Source of the DNA: an uncultured Armatimonadota bacterium
GTDB lineage: Bacteria > Armatimonadota > Armatimonadia > Armatimonadales > Armatimonadaceae
DNA: 26,278 nt
Reading direction: 5' to 3'
Assembly: GCA_903924445.1 (NCBI GenBank)
Contig: CAIYBQ010000088.1
Span: forward strand, 1-26,278
Shown: positions 6,911-14,814 of the stretch, piece by piece
Layout of the letters: each line of letters starts with the position of its first letter
How positions within the stretch are numbered: the stretch's first letter is position 1
Position numbers and translations under genes: made by a program
Notes under the pieces: generated by a model
What the model was told of the DNA's origin: nothing
The model's database searches: none
Seen by the model: only the letters and a program-made list of their open reading frames with translations

Positions 6911-7255
6911 ATGTCATCGGATGTAACGACAGCAGTCAATACGAAGCTGAATGAATACAGTTTTCTAATGGCACCCGTTGAGCAGGCGATGCGTGAGTTG
7001 CAGCTGCATCGTGGCATGCTGCGGGCGCGTGCGGAGGAGGAGATACATGCGCTCTCTCCGGCTCTTGCGACGTTGTCGGAGGCGCTTGAGATAAGTACGC
7101 TCGACCTTTTGACGGCACCAGACCGCAGTGCGTTTCTAGCGGATGCGTTGCACAGAAGTCAGCTATCTATAGATACAATACGCGAGCGCTTGCTTGCATG
7201 TGGTGAAAGCGATTCCGAGTCGCTTAAAGTTCTCGGATTACCGGAGGCATCCTAA
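6911..7255 (+). CDS. small helical protein of unknown function
   Basis: I do not recognise this 114-residue protein. It is predicted mostly helical, rich in Leu, Ala, Glu and Arg, with heptad-like spacing in MRELQLHRGMLRARAEEEIHAL, and has no signal or membrane segment. A GAAAGG site lies 8 bases before the ATG. Its stop overlaps the next start (TAATG), so it is translationally coupled to the membrane protein that follows, and rpsT lies beyond. It is divergent from the SPFH pair across about 66 bases. Confidence 0.65.
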   Translation: MSSDVTTAVNTKLNEYSFLMAPVEQAMRELQLHRGMLRARAEEEIHALSPALATLSEALEISTLDLLTAPDRSAFLADALHRSQLSIDTIRERLLACGESDSESLKVLGLPEAS

Positions 7256-7767
7256 TGGCGAAGAAACCATCCAATGTTCCGATTTTTGTTGCCGTAGGCA
7301 TGGGTATGGCCATGTTGATTGGCATGAATGTATTTCAGTACAAAAACCGTCCGCGTACCCCTGAAGAGTTTCAGGCTGAAGCTGCAGCACAAGCAGAAAA
7401 GGCTCAAGAAACGGGCGCTGCGGCAAAGCCCCCAGTTTCGCCTGAGGGTCAGGAAATGGCTGCCTATGATTCGGATACATGGATTGGCCCACCGAATGCA
7501 GACAAGATTATTACGATTGGTTACCGGATGACTCCGGAGGTTCAGGCAGAGCCGATGTCTGTCTTCGGACCAGTTTCCATGATGATGCGTCAAAAGAGCC
7601 AAGGGGTGAGAGTTCACCTAGTGAATCTGGATGACCCTACGGTTCCGCGCGTTGAAGAGGGTATGTCTTTCAAGGGCAAGGTTATTGTTCCTTTGACCGC
7701 TACCGGTGGGTTTGACCCCACAATGATCCAGTCGACCGTGCCAACTGTAATGAGAGATGGTATATAG
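7255..7767 (+). CDS. membrane-anchored protein of unknown function
   Basis: The product has 170 residues. A short basic N-terminus (MAKKPSN) is followed by one hydrophobic segment (about residues 8-25), then an Ala/Glu/Gln/Pro-rich linker (~38-65) and a C-terminal domain of about 100 residues with strands such as KIITIGYRM and GVRVHLVNLDD. The topology suggests an N-terminal anchor with the C-terminal part outside the cytoplasm. GGAGG lies 7 bases before the ATG. It overlaps the preceding gene by one base and precedes rpsT by 34 bases. No family is recognised. The conserved-looking linker and good ribosome site make it a real gene. Confidence 0.7.
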   Translation: MAKKPSNVPIFVAVGMGMAMLIGMNVFQYKNRPRTPEEFQAEAAAQAEKAQETGAAAKPPVSPEGQEMAAYDSDTWIGPPNADKIITIGYRMTPEVQAEPMSVFGPVSMMMRQKSQGVRVHLVNLDDPTVPRVEEGMSFKGKVIVPLTATGGFDPTMIQSTVPTVMRDGI

Positions 7768-7801
7768 AAAGGTCGACACTTTTCGGAAAGAGTAAACAAC
7801 T

Positions 7802-8068
7802 GTGCCAAATATAAAATCTGTAGTAAAAGACGTTCTCCGTTCCCGTGCGCGCCGCTTGCGTAACAACGCTACCAAGAGCCGCATCAAGACCGCAATCAAG
7901 AAGACCCATTCCGCCATTGTAGCGGGTGATGCAGAAGCAATCACCTCCGCGATGAGCCTCACGGTCTCCATCGTGGATCGCGCTGCAAAGCGTGGTGTCA
8001 TCCACAAGAATGCAGCAAATCGCCGTAAATCCCGCCTTATGAAGCGCGCTGCAGTAGCATCTGCATAA
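7802..8068 (+). CDS. rpsT: 30S ribosomal protein S20
   Basis: The product has 88 residues, the usual bS20 length, starting at a GTG (PNIKSVVKDVLRSRARRLRN) with a GGAAAGAG site upstream. The helical basic body with NNATKSRIKTAIKK and the KGVIHKNAANRRKSRLMKR-like end (here RGVIHKNAANRRKSRL) are diagnostic. S20 binds 16S rRNA early in assembly. In several bacteria S20 initiates at a non-ATG codon and regulates its own translation, so the GTG may matter. It is convergent with holA, a common neighbour of rpsT. Confidence 0.95.
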   Translation: MPNIKSVVKDVLRSRARRLRNNATKSRIKTAIKKTHSAIVAGDAEAITSAMSLTVSIVDRAAKRGVIHKNAANRRKSRLMKRAAVASA

Positions 8069-8091
8069 CCGGTAAGCGATTCCGAAAAGGT

Positions 8092-8123
8092 AGCCCACTG
8101 CGCTTCGCGCAGTGGGCTTTTTT
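8092..8123 (+). terminator. intrinsic terminator after rpsT
   Basis: AGCCCACTGCGC (8092-8103) pairs with GCGCAGTGGGCT (8107-8118) around a three-base loop, and the T run continues to 8123. It separates rpsT from the convergent holA gene, whose stop lies 15 bases further on. Confidence 0.9.
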
Positions 8124-8137
8124 GATTCTCTGTAACC

Positions 8138-9211
8138 CTAAGAACACATCCGGATAATACATTCCTCAATAATCTCACGGGGATTATCCCCTCCGGGCAC
8201 AATCCCCTTCAGCGCTCCATCCGCGTGCTCAAGCGCAATCAATGCCGCTTCCAAACCTTCAAACGTCCACTGCTTCGCCTGCGTCGCCAGCTTGTCACCC
8301 ATCCAGGCCATGCGCGGATTCGCAAGCGTCGCCTTAATGCCATCCGCCGGCAACATCGCAGCTACCTCCGCAGATAACGGCACAGCCCCCCGACCAATCA
8401 TCCGGTACTCAAGTAAAATTCGTGCCTGATGCACAAGACGAATCTGTCGGGCAAGCATCGTCAAAACGCGAAGAGCCGTCCCATCCGGCTTCGTGCCCAA
8501 ATGAAACGTACTGTCAAGCAAGCGCAACGCCTCGCCGCCACGACGGGCCCCAAGAGCATCACAGAGCTTGAAAATAACTTCATCCGGGCCGCGGGTCAGG
8601 ACTTCTGTGACATCCGATGCGTGGATAACAACCTCATCCCCCATGTAGTCAAACAACTTGCCAAGCTCGGTTTCGAGACGACGCATGTCATCCGCAGGAA
8701 GATCCATGAACAACGCAATCGCATCGGGGCGTAGCTGCTTCCCACGGGCTTTTGCCAGGCGCTCAACATACGCGCGGAGGTCATCCTTTTGTGGGACACC
8801 AAAATCAGCAAGCTTTCCATGCTTCTTCACAGCCGTTGCGAGCTCTGTGATCACCGTGGTGCCCTTCTTGGCTTTCCCATCCTCGATCACCGGCTCGCCC
8901 GTCAGGAGAATCATCAGGCTACTGGAAGGAATCTTGTCAATCCCGGATGCCAGCTTCTTCTGCGTCGCATCATCCAGCTGTTCGGCATGCGTAATCAAAA
9001 CCACACGCTTGCCATCCCCAAATGGTGCCGTCGACACCGCCGACAGCAAGCGATCAATCGGGGTTCCATCCGCAGCTATCGTTTCTGAATCGAAGTCTGC
9101 AAAATCACTATCAACCCTTGTGGCCAAGTCACGGGCAAGTTTCGCCTTGTCCGCTGACTGAGTCCCGGTGATGAGGACGATTCTGGTTTCAAGCGGGATG
9201 TCGGCGTGCAT
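8138..9211 (-). CDS. holA: DNA polymerase III delta subunit
   Basis: The product has 357 residues, close to the usual ~340. The N-terminal AAA+-like domain starts IVLITGTQSADKAKLARDL, a degenerate P-loop as is normal for delta. It continues with FGDGKRVVLITHAEQLDD and the lid segment AYVERLAKARGKQLRPDAI. A PADDMRRLETELGKL helix and the C-terminal collar domain with LLDSTFHLGTKPDGTALRVLTMLARQIR follow. Delta opens the sliding clamp within the clamp loader. It is the last gene of a leftward set starting 20 bases after the transglutaminase gene, and is convergent with rpsT. Confidence 0.9.
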   Translation of the reverse strand: MHADIPLETRIVLITGTQSADKAKLARDLATRVDSDFADFDSETIAADGTPIDRLLSAVSTAPFGDGKRVVLITHAEQLDDATQKKLASGIDKIPSSSLMILLTGEPVIEDGKAKKGTTVITELATAVKKHGKLADFGVPQKDDLRAYVERLAKARGKQLRPDAIALFMDLPADDMRRLETELGKLFDYMGDEVVIHASDVTEVLTRGPDEVIFKLCDALGARRGGEALRLLDSTFHLGTKPDGTALRVLTMLARQIRLVHQARILLEYRMIGRGAVPLSAEVAAMLPADGIKATLANPRMAWMGDKLATQAKQWTFEGLEAALIALEHADGALKGIVPGGDNPREIIEECIIRMCS

Positions 9212-9231
9212 GTCTCACATTCCACCCGCAA

Positions 9232-11331
9232 TCAGCGGCTACGTGCAACCTTGGTAAGCGAATTTACATCCGCGATGATTGCACTGACGTCGGCTGCAAT
9301 ACGCTTAACATCGGATGCCGACACCGGGTATCCCCCGTAAATAACCTGGCCGACAACCATCCCGATGTATCGCAGCCGCTTTGCAGTCTCAGCGCGGCCC
9401 GCCCGCTCGAGCGCTGCGCTAGCATCCTTGATAACTTCATCAATTGTGCGCGATCCCGCGGTATCAACCCCGGAACGCCCAATGGCTTTCTCCAGCTTGC
9501 TCCACAGCGCTGCCAGCTGCCGCGCTTCTACACTACGGCCAGCAAATCCTGATGCTGTATCGCGCTTAGGTGTTCGAACCATCGCCGCGACGATCAACAA
9601 CGCACCCGGAACAATAAAGACCCACGGTGAGCTAACCAGCTGTTGCAGACGCGTCAGCCATGTGCGACCGCCAGCAGCCTGATTCACCTGCGCAGTATCG
9701 GCGACTGCGGGCGTCACGGCTGTGGCATCAAACGGAACCCATCCCTGGCCAACGAAGTAGACTTCCGCCCAGGCATGACGGTTGCTCTCACGAATCTGAA
9801 AGGCACCAGTTTCTTCCGTCGATGGCTCACCGCCATTAAAGCCCGTTGCGATTCGCGCCGGAAGTCCAGCCATCCGACACATGATTGCCACCGATGATGC
9901 GTACAAGTCGCAGTACCCTTGGCGGGAATCATTTAGGAAGTAATCAACAGGGTCGCGGCCCGGAGGGACGCGCGCCGCCTGGAGGTTGTAGGTGCAGCGG
10001 CCGCCAACGTAGCGCCGGATAGCTTCTGCTTTTGCATAAGGCCCCGTAGCACCCTTTGTCGCATCAGTCACATGCTGCGCAATCGCCGGGTTCACTGGAG
10101 CCGCAAGAAATGGTCGCATGAGCGCTGCGTAATCCTGGGATGTTGCATTAAGGGCATCCTCATCGGCGGAAGGCAGCCGTGATTCCATTTCATACGAACG
10201 AAGATAGGCATAAGCTCCGATATTGCCATCCGGGGTTGCATACAAACTCGGAGATGCGACCTTGATACGAACCGCATCGCCTGCGACATAGACGAGCGCA
10301 AGGATGTCATCCGCTGCGACGACCCGGTACTTGATGCTTGGCTGGGTTGCCGGGACGCTGTCGCCACGGGGAGTCAGAACATAATCGGCAACGCCGCCTG
10401 GCCCGCGGCTTCCAAAGACTTCCTTGCCCAAGCGAAACTGCTCCGTAGTCCACCCTTTTCCGGTGTAAGTGTCGTACGTTCGTCCGCGCAATAAGCGAGG
10501 TTCATCGGTGAAGACCTTCATGACCGGCGTTTGGTCATCGCGTAAAGGACCAAGTCCAATACCAAACGTCCCGCCGCCTTCGCTGAGGCGCTCAAGCTGT
10601 GATGCACGGCTTGCAGCAGATTGATTCTCGGCACGGAGCTGGTTTACGACTTGCGCCAGTGAGACATTCTTTCCCAGCATCCGCGTTGGAATCGAAATCA
10701 CAACTCCAAAGAAGATCGCAAACACCCAAAGAAGCGCGGCGCTACGCACCTGACGAACCAGGTAGTCACCGGATGCGACACTTTGGCGCGATGTTAGCGG
10801 TGCCTGCGCAAGCGCATGGATATGCACCAATGTGAACAACAACCCAAAGAGAAACATCGCGAAGTAAATGATGAGCTGTAGGTTGACATCCGATGTCGCA
10901 CTCAAGCCAACAATCGCAAGGCCCCAGACGCCTACAAATGCAACACTTTCATCCGTGACCAGAATGAAGGCACCGACAGCCGCAACAATGGCAAGTGTCC
11001 CGAGAATGAGCTGTTCCGCAATCTGCCGGAACTCGTAGCTGGCCACCGAGCCAAGAACGACTCTTGTTAGCAGCAGGATAACCGCTAAGCCAAAAAGACC
11101 AAATGCTCCAGCACGCAGGAAATCCGATCCAGCGCCAAGCTGTCGCAAGCGAAATGCTCCAGCAAATCCAACGAGTGTGATCACCAGGCAGAGCACGCCA
11201 ATGACTGGATTGACGAAGACTTCCCGGGCGGCAAGGAGTGCCGCGCACTGCGTAAAGGCAGCTCCGAGGTAGAGCGGCAATGACACTGCGGCCAGTGTGC
11301 GGGTCTTAGGCTGCACCAATTGCACGGACAA
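9232..11331 (-). CDS. membrane transglutaminase-like protein (TgpA type)
   Basis: I chose the TTG at 11331, which has GGAGGG seven bases upstream and gives 699 residues; the frame is open further up. About six hydrophobic segments fill residues ~10-220. An extracytoplasmic transglutaminase-like domain follows with the Cys-His-Asp triad visible: Cys474 in QGYCDLYASS, His519 in NRHAWAEVYF and Asp535 in PFDAT. One more membrane helix (~570-585) precedes a cytoplasmic helical tail resembling DUF4129. The start overlaps the DUF58 gene by 26 bases, so they are coupled. DUF58-transglutaminase pairs are usually accompanied by a MoxR AAA+ ATPase, absent here. The substrate is unknown. Confidence 0.85.
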   Translation of the reverse strand: MSVQLVQPKTRTLAAVSLPLYLGAAFTQCAALLAAREVFVNPVIGVLCLVITLVGFAGAFRLRQLGAGSDFLRAGAFGLFGLAVILLLTRVVLGSVASYEFRQIAEQLILGTLAIVAAVGAFILVTDESVAFVGVWGLAIVGLSATSDVNLQLIIYFAMFLFGLLFTLVHIHALAQAPLTSRQSVASGDYLVRQVRSAALLWVFAIFFGVVISIPTRMLGKNVSLAQVVNQLRAENQSAASRASQLERLSEGGGTFGIGLGPLRDDQTPVMKVFTDEPRLLRGRTYDTYTGKGWTTEQFRLGKEVFGSRGPGGVADYVLTPRGDSVPATQPSIKYRVVAADDILALVYVAGDAVRIKVASPSLYATPDGNIGAYAYLRSYEMESRLPSADEDALNATSQDYAALMRPFLAAPVNPAIAQHVTDATKGATGPYAKAEAIRRYVGGRCTYNLQAARVPPGRDPVDYFLNDSRQGYCDLYASSVAIMCRMAGLPARIATGFNGGEPSTEETGAFQIRESNRHAWAEVYFVGQGWVPFDATAVTPAVADTAQVNQAAGGRTWLTRLQQLVSSPWVFIVPGALLIVAAMVRTPKRDTASGFAGRSVEARQLAALWSKLEKAIGRSGVDTAGSRTIDEVIKDASAALERAGRAETAKRLRYIGMVVGQVIYGGYPVSASDVKRIAADVSAIIADVNSLTKVARSR

Positions 11332-12601
11332 AACGCCGCCCTCCATCCACCCAAGGACTTGCATTGTCATCCACAATACGCACTCGAATCCCGGCAGGGA
11401 TATTTGCTAGACCGCATCGGGCTGGCGTGGATCCCTCAGTAAGAAGGATGACTTCCGTAGCTGTGCCCCCACGTCTCACAGCGGCTATGCATTGGAGCAC
11501 ATTTGCGGTGATGGCAGGCGTGACGATAACGGTGCGTGTACGAGATGCGTTTGTGCGGTTGGTCGGCTGTGGAAACTGCTCTGTACCGGGGACATCGAGG
11601 CGCGCTAGCCATTCGAGGAGCGCGAAGCGTGCCCGGCGGGCATCTCCGTTGGTTGTTGCGGAGCAGACCGTCGCGCCACAGCTGATGTTGAATGCTCCAC
11701 CATCGCGCTGCACACGGTCCGAAAGCGTCGCGGCGACCTTGATGGCGACTTCAAAGGTGGACTGCCTGCCAGAGCCGCGATGATTTGCTGCATTGCCCAT
11801 GATGATCAGCTGCATGTCCTGCGGAAGGGCATCTTCGTACTCGACAACCACCAGCTTGTCCCGGCGCGCACTTGCACGCCAGTGGACACGCCGCAGGCTA
11901 TCGCCCTGTACATATTCACGGACGCCATGGAGGTCGACGCCTTCTCCGCGACGGATGCTGCCATCCTGCTCTTCTTGGCCGCGGGCACCAAGCTGGCCGT
12001 TCGAGGCATTTGGCGCCAGCGCAGATGCGGGATGTACGACGATTTCATTTGCGCCATCAAGCGTCGATTCGAAGAAGTACAAGCCGATCGGGTCGCTGGA
12101 GTCCATGGTGGCCTGATCAAACGTGTAGACACCCCGAAGACTCGGCTGCGCAATATACGAGAGATGACCTGTGATGCCATCCCATTGTTGGAGACACCCT
12201 AACTCAGACCGCGGAGTCGTTGTCGTGAAACCTGTGGGGACACGGTCCATGATGTGGAGCGCGCCTTGTGGGAGACCGCCAGCAGAGCTGACATCGAGCC
12301 GAATCTCAACCGACCTGCCTTCAACTCCAACCGGAGGGAGGTTACGTTTTACGGTGTATCTTGGCGTGAACTTTACCGCGACCAAGTAGGCGACGGGCTG
12401 GATCATCGCAAGTGCCACAGCCATGATGTAGAGGTACACGATGTCGAGAAGCATCGCGACGACGAGCAAAAACGCAAATGCCAGCGTCACGACCAGCGAC
12501 TTCATCCCTGCCGCCGAACGCCTCGTCTGCGAGATCAGAGCAACATCGGTTGCAGCCGCATTTTGTGTAGATGCTTCATCTCGCAAGGCTGGGGCTGACA
12601 T
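11306..12601 (-). CDS. DUF58 membrane protein
   Basis: From the ATG at 12601 the product has 431 residues (an in-frame ATG at 12661 would add 20). Two adjacent hydrophobic segments (about 35-75) precede a beta-rich region and the DUF58 hallmark GVREYVQGDSLRRVHW plus RRDKLVVVEYE, followed by a von Willebrand A-like region. Such proteins are encoded with MoxR ATPases and transglutaminases and are thought to act in assembly or maturation of envelope factors; the precise role is unknown. No good ribosome site precedes 12601, but TACAAT lies six bases upstream, which would suit a leaderless message. It overlaps the following transglutaminase gene. Confidence 0.85.
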   Translation of the reverse strand: MSAPALRDEASTQNAAATDVALISQTRRSAAGMKSLVVTLAFAFLLVVAMLLDIVYLYIMAVALAMIQPVAYLVAVKFTPRYTVKRNLPPVGVEGRSVEIRLDVSSAGGLPQGALHIMDRVPTGFTTTTPRSELGCLQQWDGITGHLSYIAQPSLRGVYTFDQATMDSSDPIGLYFFESTLDGANEIVVHPASALAPNASNGQLGARGQEEQDGSIRRGEGVDLHGVREYVQGDSLRRVHWRASARRDKLVVVEYEDALPQDMQLIIMGNAANHRGSGRQSTFEVAIKVAATLSDRVQRDGGAFNISCGATVCSATTNGDARRARFALLEWLARLDVPGTEQFPQPTNRTNASRTRTVIVTPAITANVLQCIAAVRRGGTATEVILLTEGSTPARCGLANIPAGIRVRIVDDNASPWVDGGRRFVRAIGAA

Positions 12602-12607
12602 ACCCGG

Positions 12608-12613
12608 ATTGTA
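12608..12613 (-). promoter_or_regulatory. -10-like box immediately upstream of the DUF58 start
   Basis: TACAAT on the minus strand ends six bases before the ATG at 12601. If used, transcription would start at or next to the start codon. No good -35 is seen at 16-18 bases upstream, so confidence is low. Confidence 0.3.
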
Positions 12614-12780
12614 CCTGTCTGATACTGCCTTACGCGTACCCGTGGAACCGATAACTGTCATCGGATTGCCGGGATTTTTGTGGCTGAAGGACAGGTTTTG
12701 CGGTCTACATTTGTTGGGACTGTCCCATTTTCGTGGGTGCTTTTCCCCGCCAGATGCCTGATTTTGCCCCTCCTAACAGA

Positions 12781-12786
12781 TAGAAT
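12781..12786 (+). promoter_or_regulatory. -10-like box immediately upstream of the tdh start
   Basis: TAGAAT ends seven bases before the GTG at 12794, which lacks a ribosome binding site. This would produce a leaderless message. No convincing -35 box is present, so this is a weak call supported mainly by the same geometry at the divergent DUF58 gene. Confidence 0.3.
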
Positions 12787-12793
12787 CGACATC

Positions 12794-13837
12794 GTGAACG
12801 CCATTGTCAAATCCACTCCGGCCGCCGGAGCCCTTTGGACAACCCGACCAATGCCTGTTGCAGGTGTTGGGGAATTGCTCGTCCGCATCGATGCCGTTTC
12901 CCTCTGCGGAACCGATCTCCACGTTTATAACTGGGATGCATGGTCGGCCGGTCGTGTTAAACCACCGATCACAATGGGCCATGAATGGGCTGGAGAAGTG
13001 CTGGAGCTCGGGCCAAACGCCACTGGATTTGCCGTAGGTGACCGCGTATCCGGGGAGTCGCACAAAATTTGCGGTCATTGCCGACAGTGCAAGACCGGTG
13101 ATGGCCATGTCTGTACGAGTACGCAGATTTTTGGTGTCGACACGGATGGTTGCTTTGGCCAATACTTCGCTGTCCCGGCGGCAAGTGTGCTGAAAAATGA
13201 TCCGCGCATCCCGAATACCATCAGCTGTCTGCAAGATCCACTTGGAAATGCTGTCCACGCCGCGCTGGTTGAACCGCTTGCGGGCAAATCGGTAGCCATT
13301 CTTGGCTGCGGCCCGATCGGCTTGTTTGCAATCGCCGTCTGCCGTGCTGTTGGCGCGACAAACATCATCGCGACAGATGCATCTGCTTACCGCCTAGGCC
13401 TCGCGAAGACCGTGGGTGCGGATCATGTCTTGAATGTTCGTGACACCGATGTCGACGACGCAGTTGCGACATTGACGCATGGCATGGGTGTGGATGTTGT
13501 CCTCGAAATGTCCGGAGCCCCAAAAGCCATTCAACAAAGTCTCCGCTTGGCAAAGCCCGGTGGGCGTATTTCCCTGATGGGGATTCCCGCGGGAACGGTT
13601 GACCTAAATGTCGCGGAAGACATCATTTTCAAGGGCTTGCGTATCCACGGTGTGGTCGGCCGCAGGCTGTACGACACGTGGTTTACGATGCAGGACTTGC
13701 TTGCATCCGGTCGCCTCGATGTCACCCCTATTCGAACCCACATTCTTCCGTTTGACCAATTCGATGCTGGATTTGCCCTGATGCAGGCAGGGACATGTGG
13801 CAAGGTCGTTCTCAAAGTCTCGGAGTACGCAGACTAG
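12794..13837 (+). CDS. tdh: L-threonine 3-dehydrogenase
   Basis: From the GTG at 12794 the product has 347 residues, matching the family (341 in E. coli); an open frame further upstream is rejected. It oxidises threonine with NAD to 2-amino-3-ketobutyrate. Catalytic zinc residues are visible as Cys38 (LCGTDLHVYNWDAW, the TDH-specific form) and His63-Glu64 (MGHEWAGE). The structural zinc cysteines are 93, 96, 99 and 107. The Rossmann motif is ILGCGPIGL. The partner enzyme gene kbl is not nearby. prs begins 14 bases downstream, so tdh leads a tdh-prs-ABC ATPase operon. A related sorbitol- or butanediol-type dehydrogenase is less likely given the YNWDAW motif. Confidence 0.9.
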   Translation: MNAIVKSTPAAGALWTTRPMPVAGVGELLVRIDAVSLCGTDLHVYNWDAWSAGRVKPPITMGHEWAGEVLELGPNATGFAVGDRVSGESHKICGHCRQCKTGDGHVCTSTQIFGVDTDGCFGQYFAVPAASVLKNDPRIPNTISCLQDPLGNAVHAALVEPLAGKSVAILGCGPIGLFAIAVCRAVGATNIIATDASAYRLGLAKTVGADHVLNVRDTDVDDAVATLTHGMGVDVVLEMSGAPKAIQQSLRLAKPGGRISLMGIPAGTVDLNVAEDIIFKGLRIHGVVGRRLYDTWFTMQDLLASGRLDVTPIRTHILPFDQFDAGFALMQAGTCGKVVLKVSEYAD

Positions 13838-13851
13838 CCTCTAAGGATATT

Positions 13852-14808
13852 ATGGAAACCATGTCTCAACGCCATCCCATTGCAGTATTCAGCGGAACCG
13901 GAAATCCGGCTCTTGCGGAGGCAATTGCTCAGCGTCTCGGTATTCCACTGGGTGGACTTCGTATCACGAGGTTTCCTGATACTGAGGTCTATGTAAAGTT
14001 TGAAGAGTCTGTCCGCGGCTCGGATGTCTTTCTTATCCAGCCAACCTGCGCTCCGATTGATGGAAACCTGATGGAGCTCCTTATTGCTGTCGATGCTCTG
14101 AAGCGTGCGGCCGCTTACAGAATCACCTGTGTGATTCCCTACTACGGCTATGCACGGCAAGAAAAGAAGGATCGTCCACGCGAGCCGATCACCGCCAAGC
14201 TCATCGCCGACCTGCTGACCACCGCAGGTGCGCATCATATTGTTGCGATGGACCTCCATGCGGATGCAATCCAAGGCTTCTTCAATGTCCCTGTCGACCA
14301 CCTCACGGCAGTCCCGGTTATCTCGGATTACCTTGCTCAGCAATCGATGGAAAATGTTTGCCTTGTGTCCCCGGATGAAGGGCGTGTAAAGACGATTCGT
14401 AAGCTGGCATCCCGTCTGAATGTTCCTCTTGCCGTTGGTTACAAGTTCCATCCAGCACATGGCGAGTCCGAGATTTCTGGCCTTGCCGGGGATGTCCGTG
14501 GCAAGCGTTGTATTGTCTACGATGACATCATTTCTACGGGTGGGTCGATCAATGAGATTGTCGACACGCTCCTCGCAAACGGTGCGACGCCAGATATCAC
14601 CATCGCGTGTACGCATGCCGTCTTTGCAGGCAAGGCTCCCGAGCGGCTAAGCCGCCCTGAGATCCGTGAAGTCATCACCACAGATACGATTCCGCTTCCT
14701 GATTCCCGTCGCCCTGCCCGCTGTACGGTGCTATCGACATCCCAGGTCTTCTCCGAAACCATCCATCGCATCTGGCAGAATGCATCTGTCTCAAGTCTGT
14801 TCGACTAA
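13852..14808 (+). CDS. prs: ribose-phosphate pyrophosphokinase (PRPP synthetase)
   Basis: The product has 318 residues from the ATG at 13852 (AAGGA five bases upstream); an ATG at 13861 is also possible. It makes PRPP from ribose 5-phosphate and ATP for nucleotide, His, Trp and NAD synthesis. Visible family features are FSGTGNPALAEAIAQRLG, FPDTEVYVKFEESVRG, the flexible-loop region YYGYARQEKKDRPREPI, MDLHADAIQGFF and the PRPP-binding loop VYDDIISTGGSI. The gene ends six bases before the first ABC ATPase gene. Confidence 0.96.
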   Translation: METMSQRHPIAVFSGTGNPALAEAIAQRLGIPLGGLRITRFPDTEVYVKFEESVRGSDVFLIQPTCAPIDGNLMELLIAVDALKRAAAYRITCVIPYYGYARQEKKDRPREPITAKLIADLLTTAGAHHIVAMDLHADAIQGFFNVPVDHLTAVPVISDYLAQQSMENVCLVSPDEGRVKTIRKLASRLNVPLAVGYKFHPAHGESEISGLAGDVRGKRCIVYDDIISTGGSINEIVDTLLANGATPDITIACTHAVFAGKAPERLSRPEIREVITTDTIPLPDSRRPARCTVLSTSQVFSETIHRIWQNASVSSLFD

Positions 14809-14814
14809 TACGCC

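Noticed and set aside
6315..6926. A 203-codon plus-strand open frame opposite the unknown SPFH-linked gene
   Set aside because: The minus-strand frame has operon spacing and hosts the SPFH ribosome site over its stop; the plus frame has neither and is Ser/Gly/Arg-rich like a shadow.
13834..14616. A 260-codon open frame on the minus strand
   Set aside because: It is antisense to most of prs, whose motifs are complete; the antisense product is Arg/Asn-rich and resembles no family.
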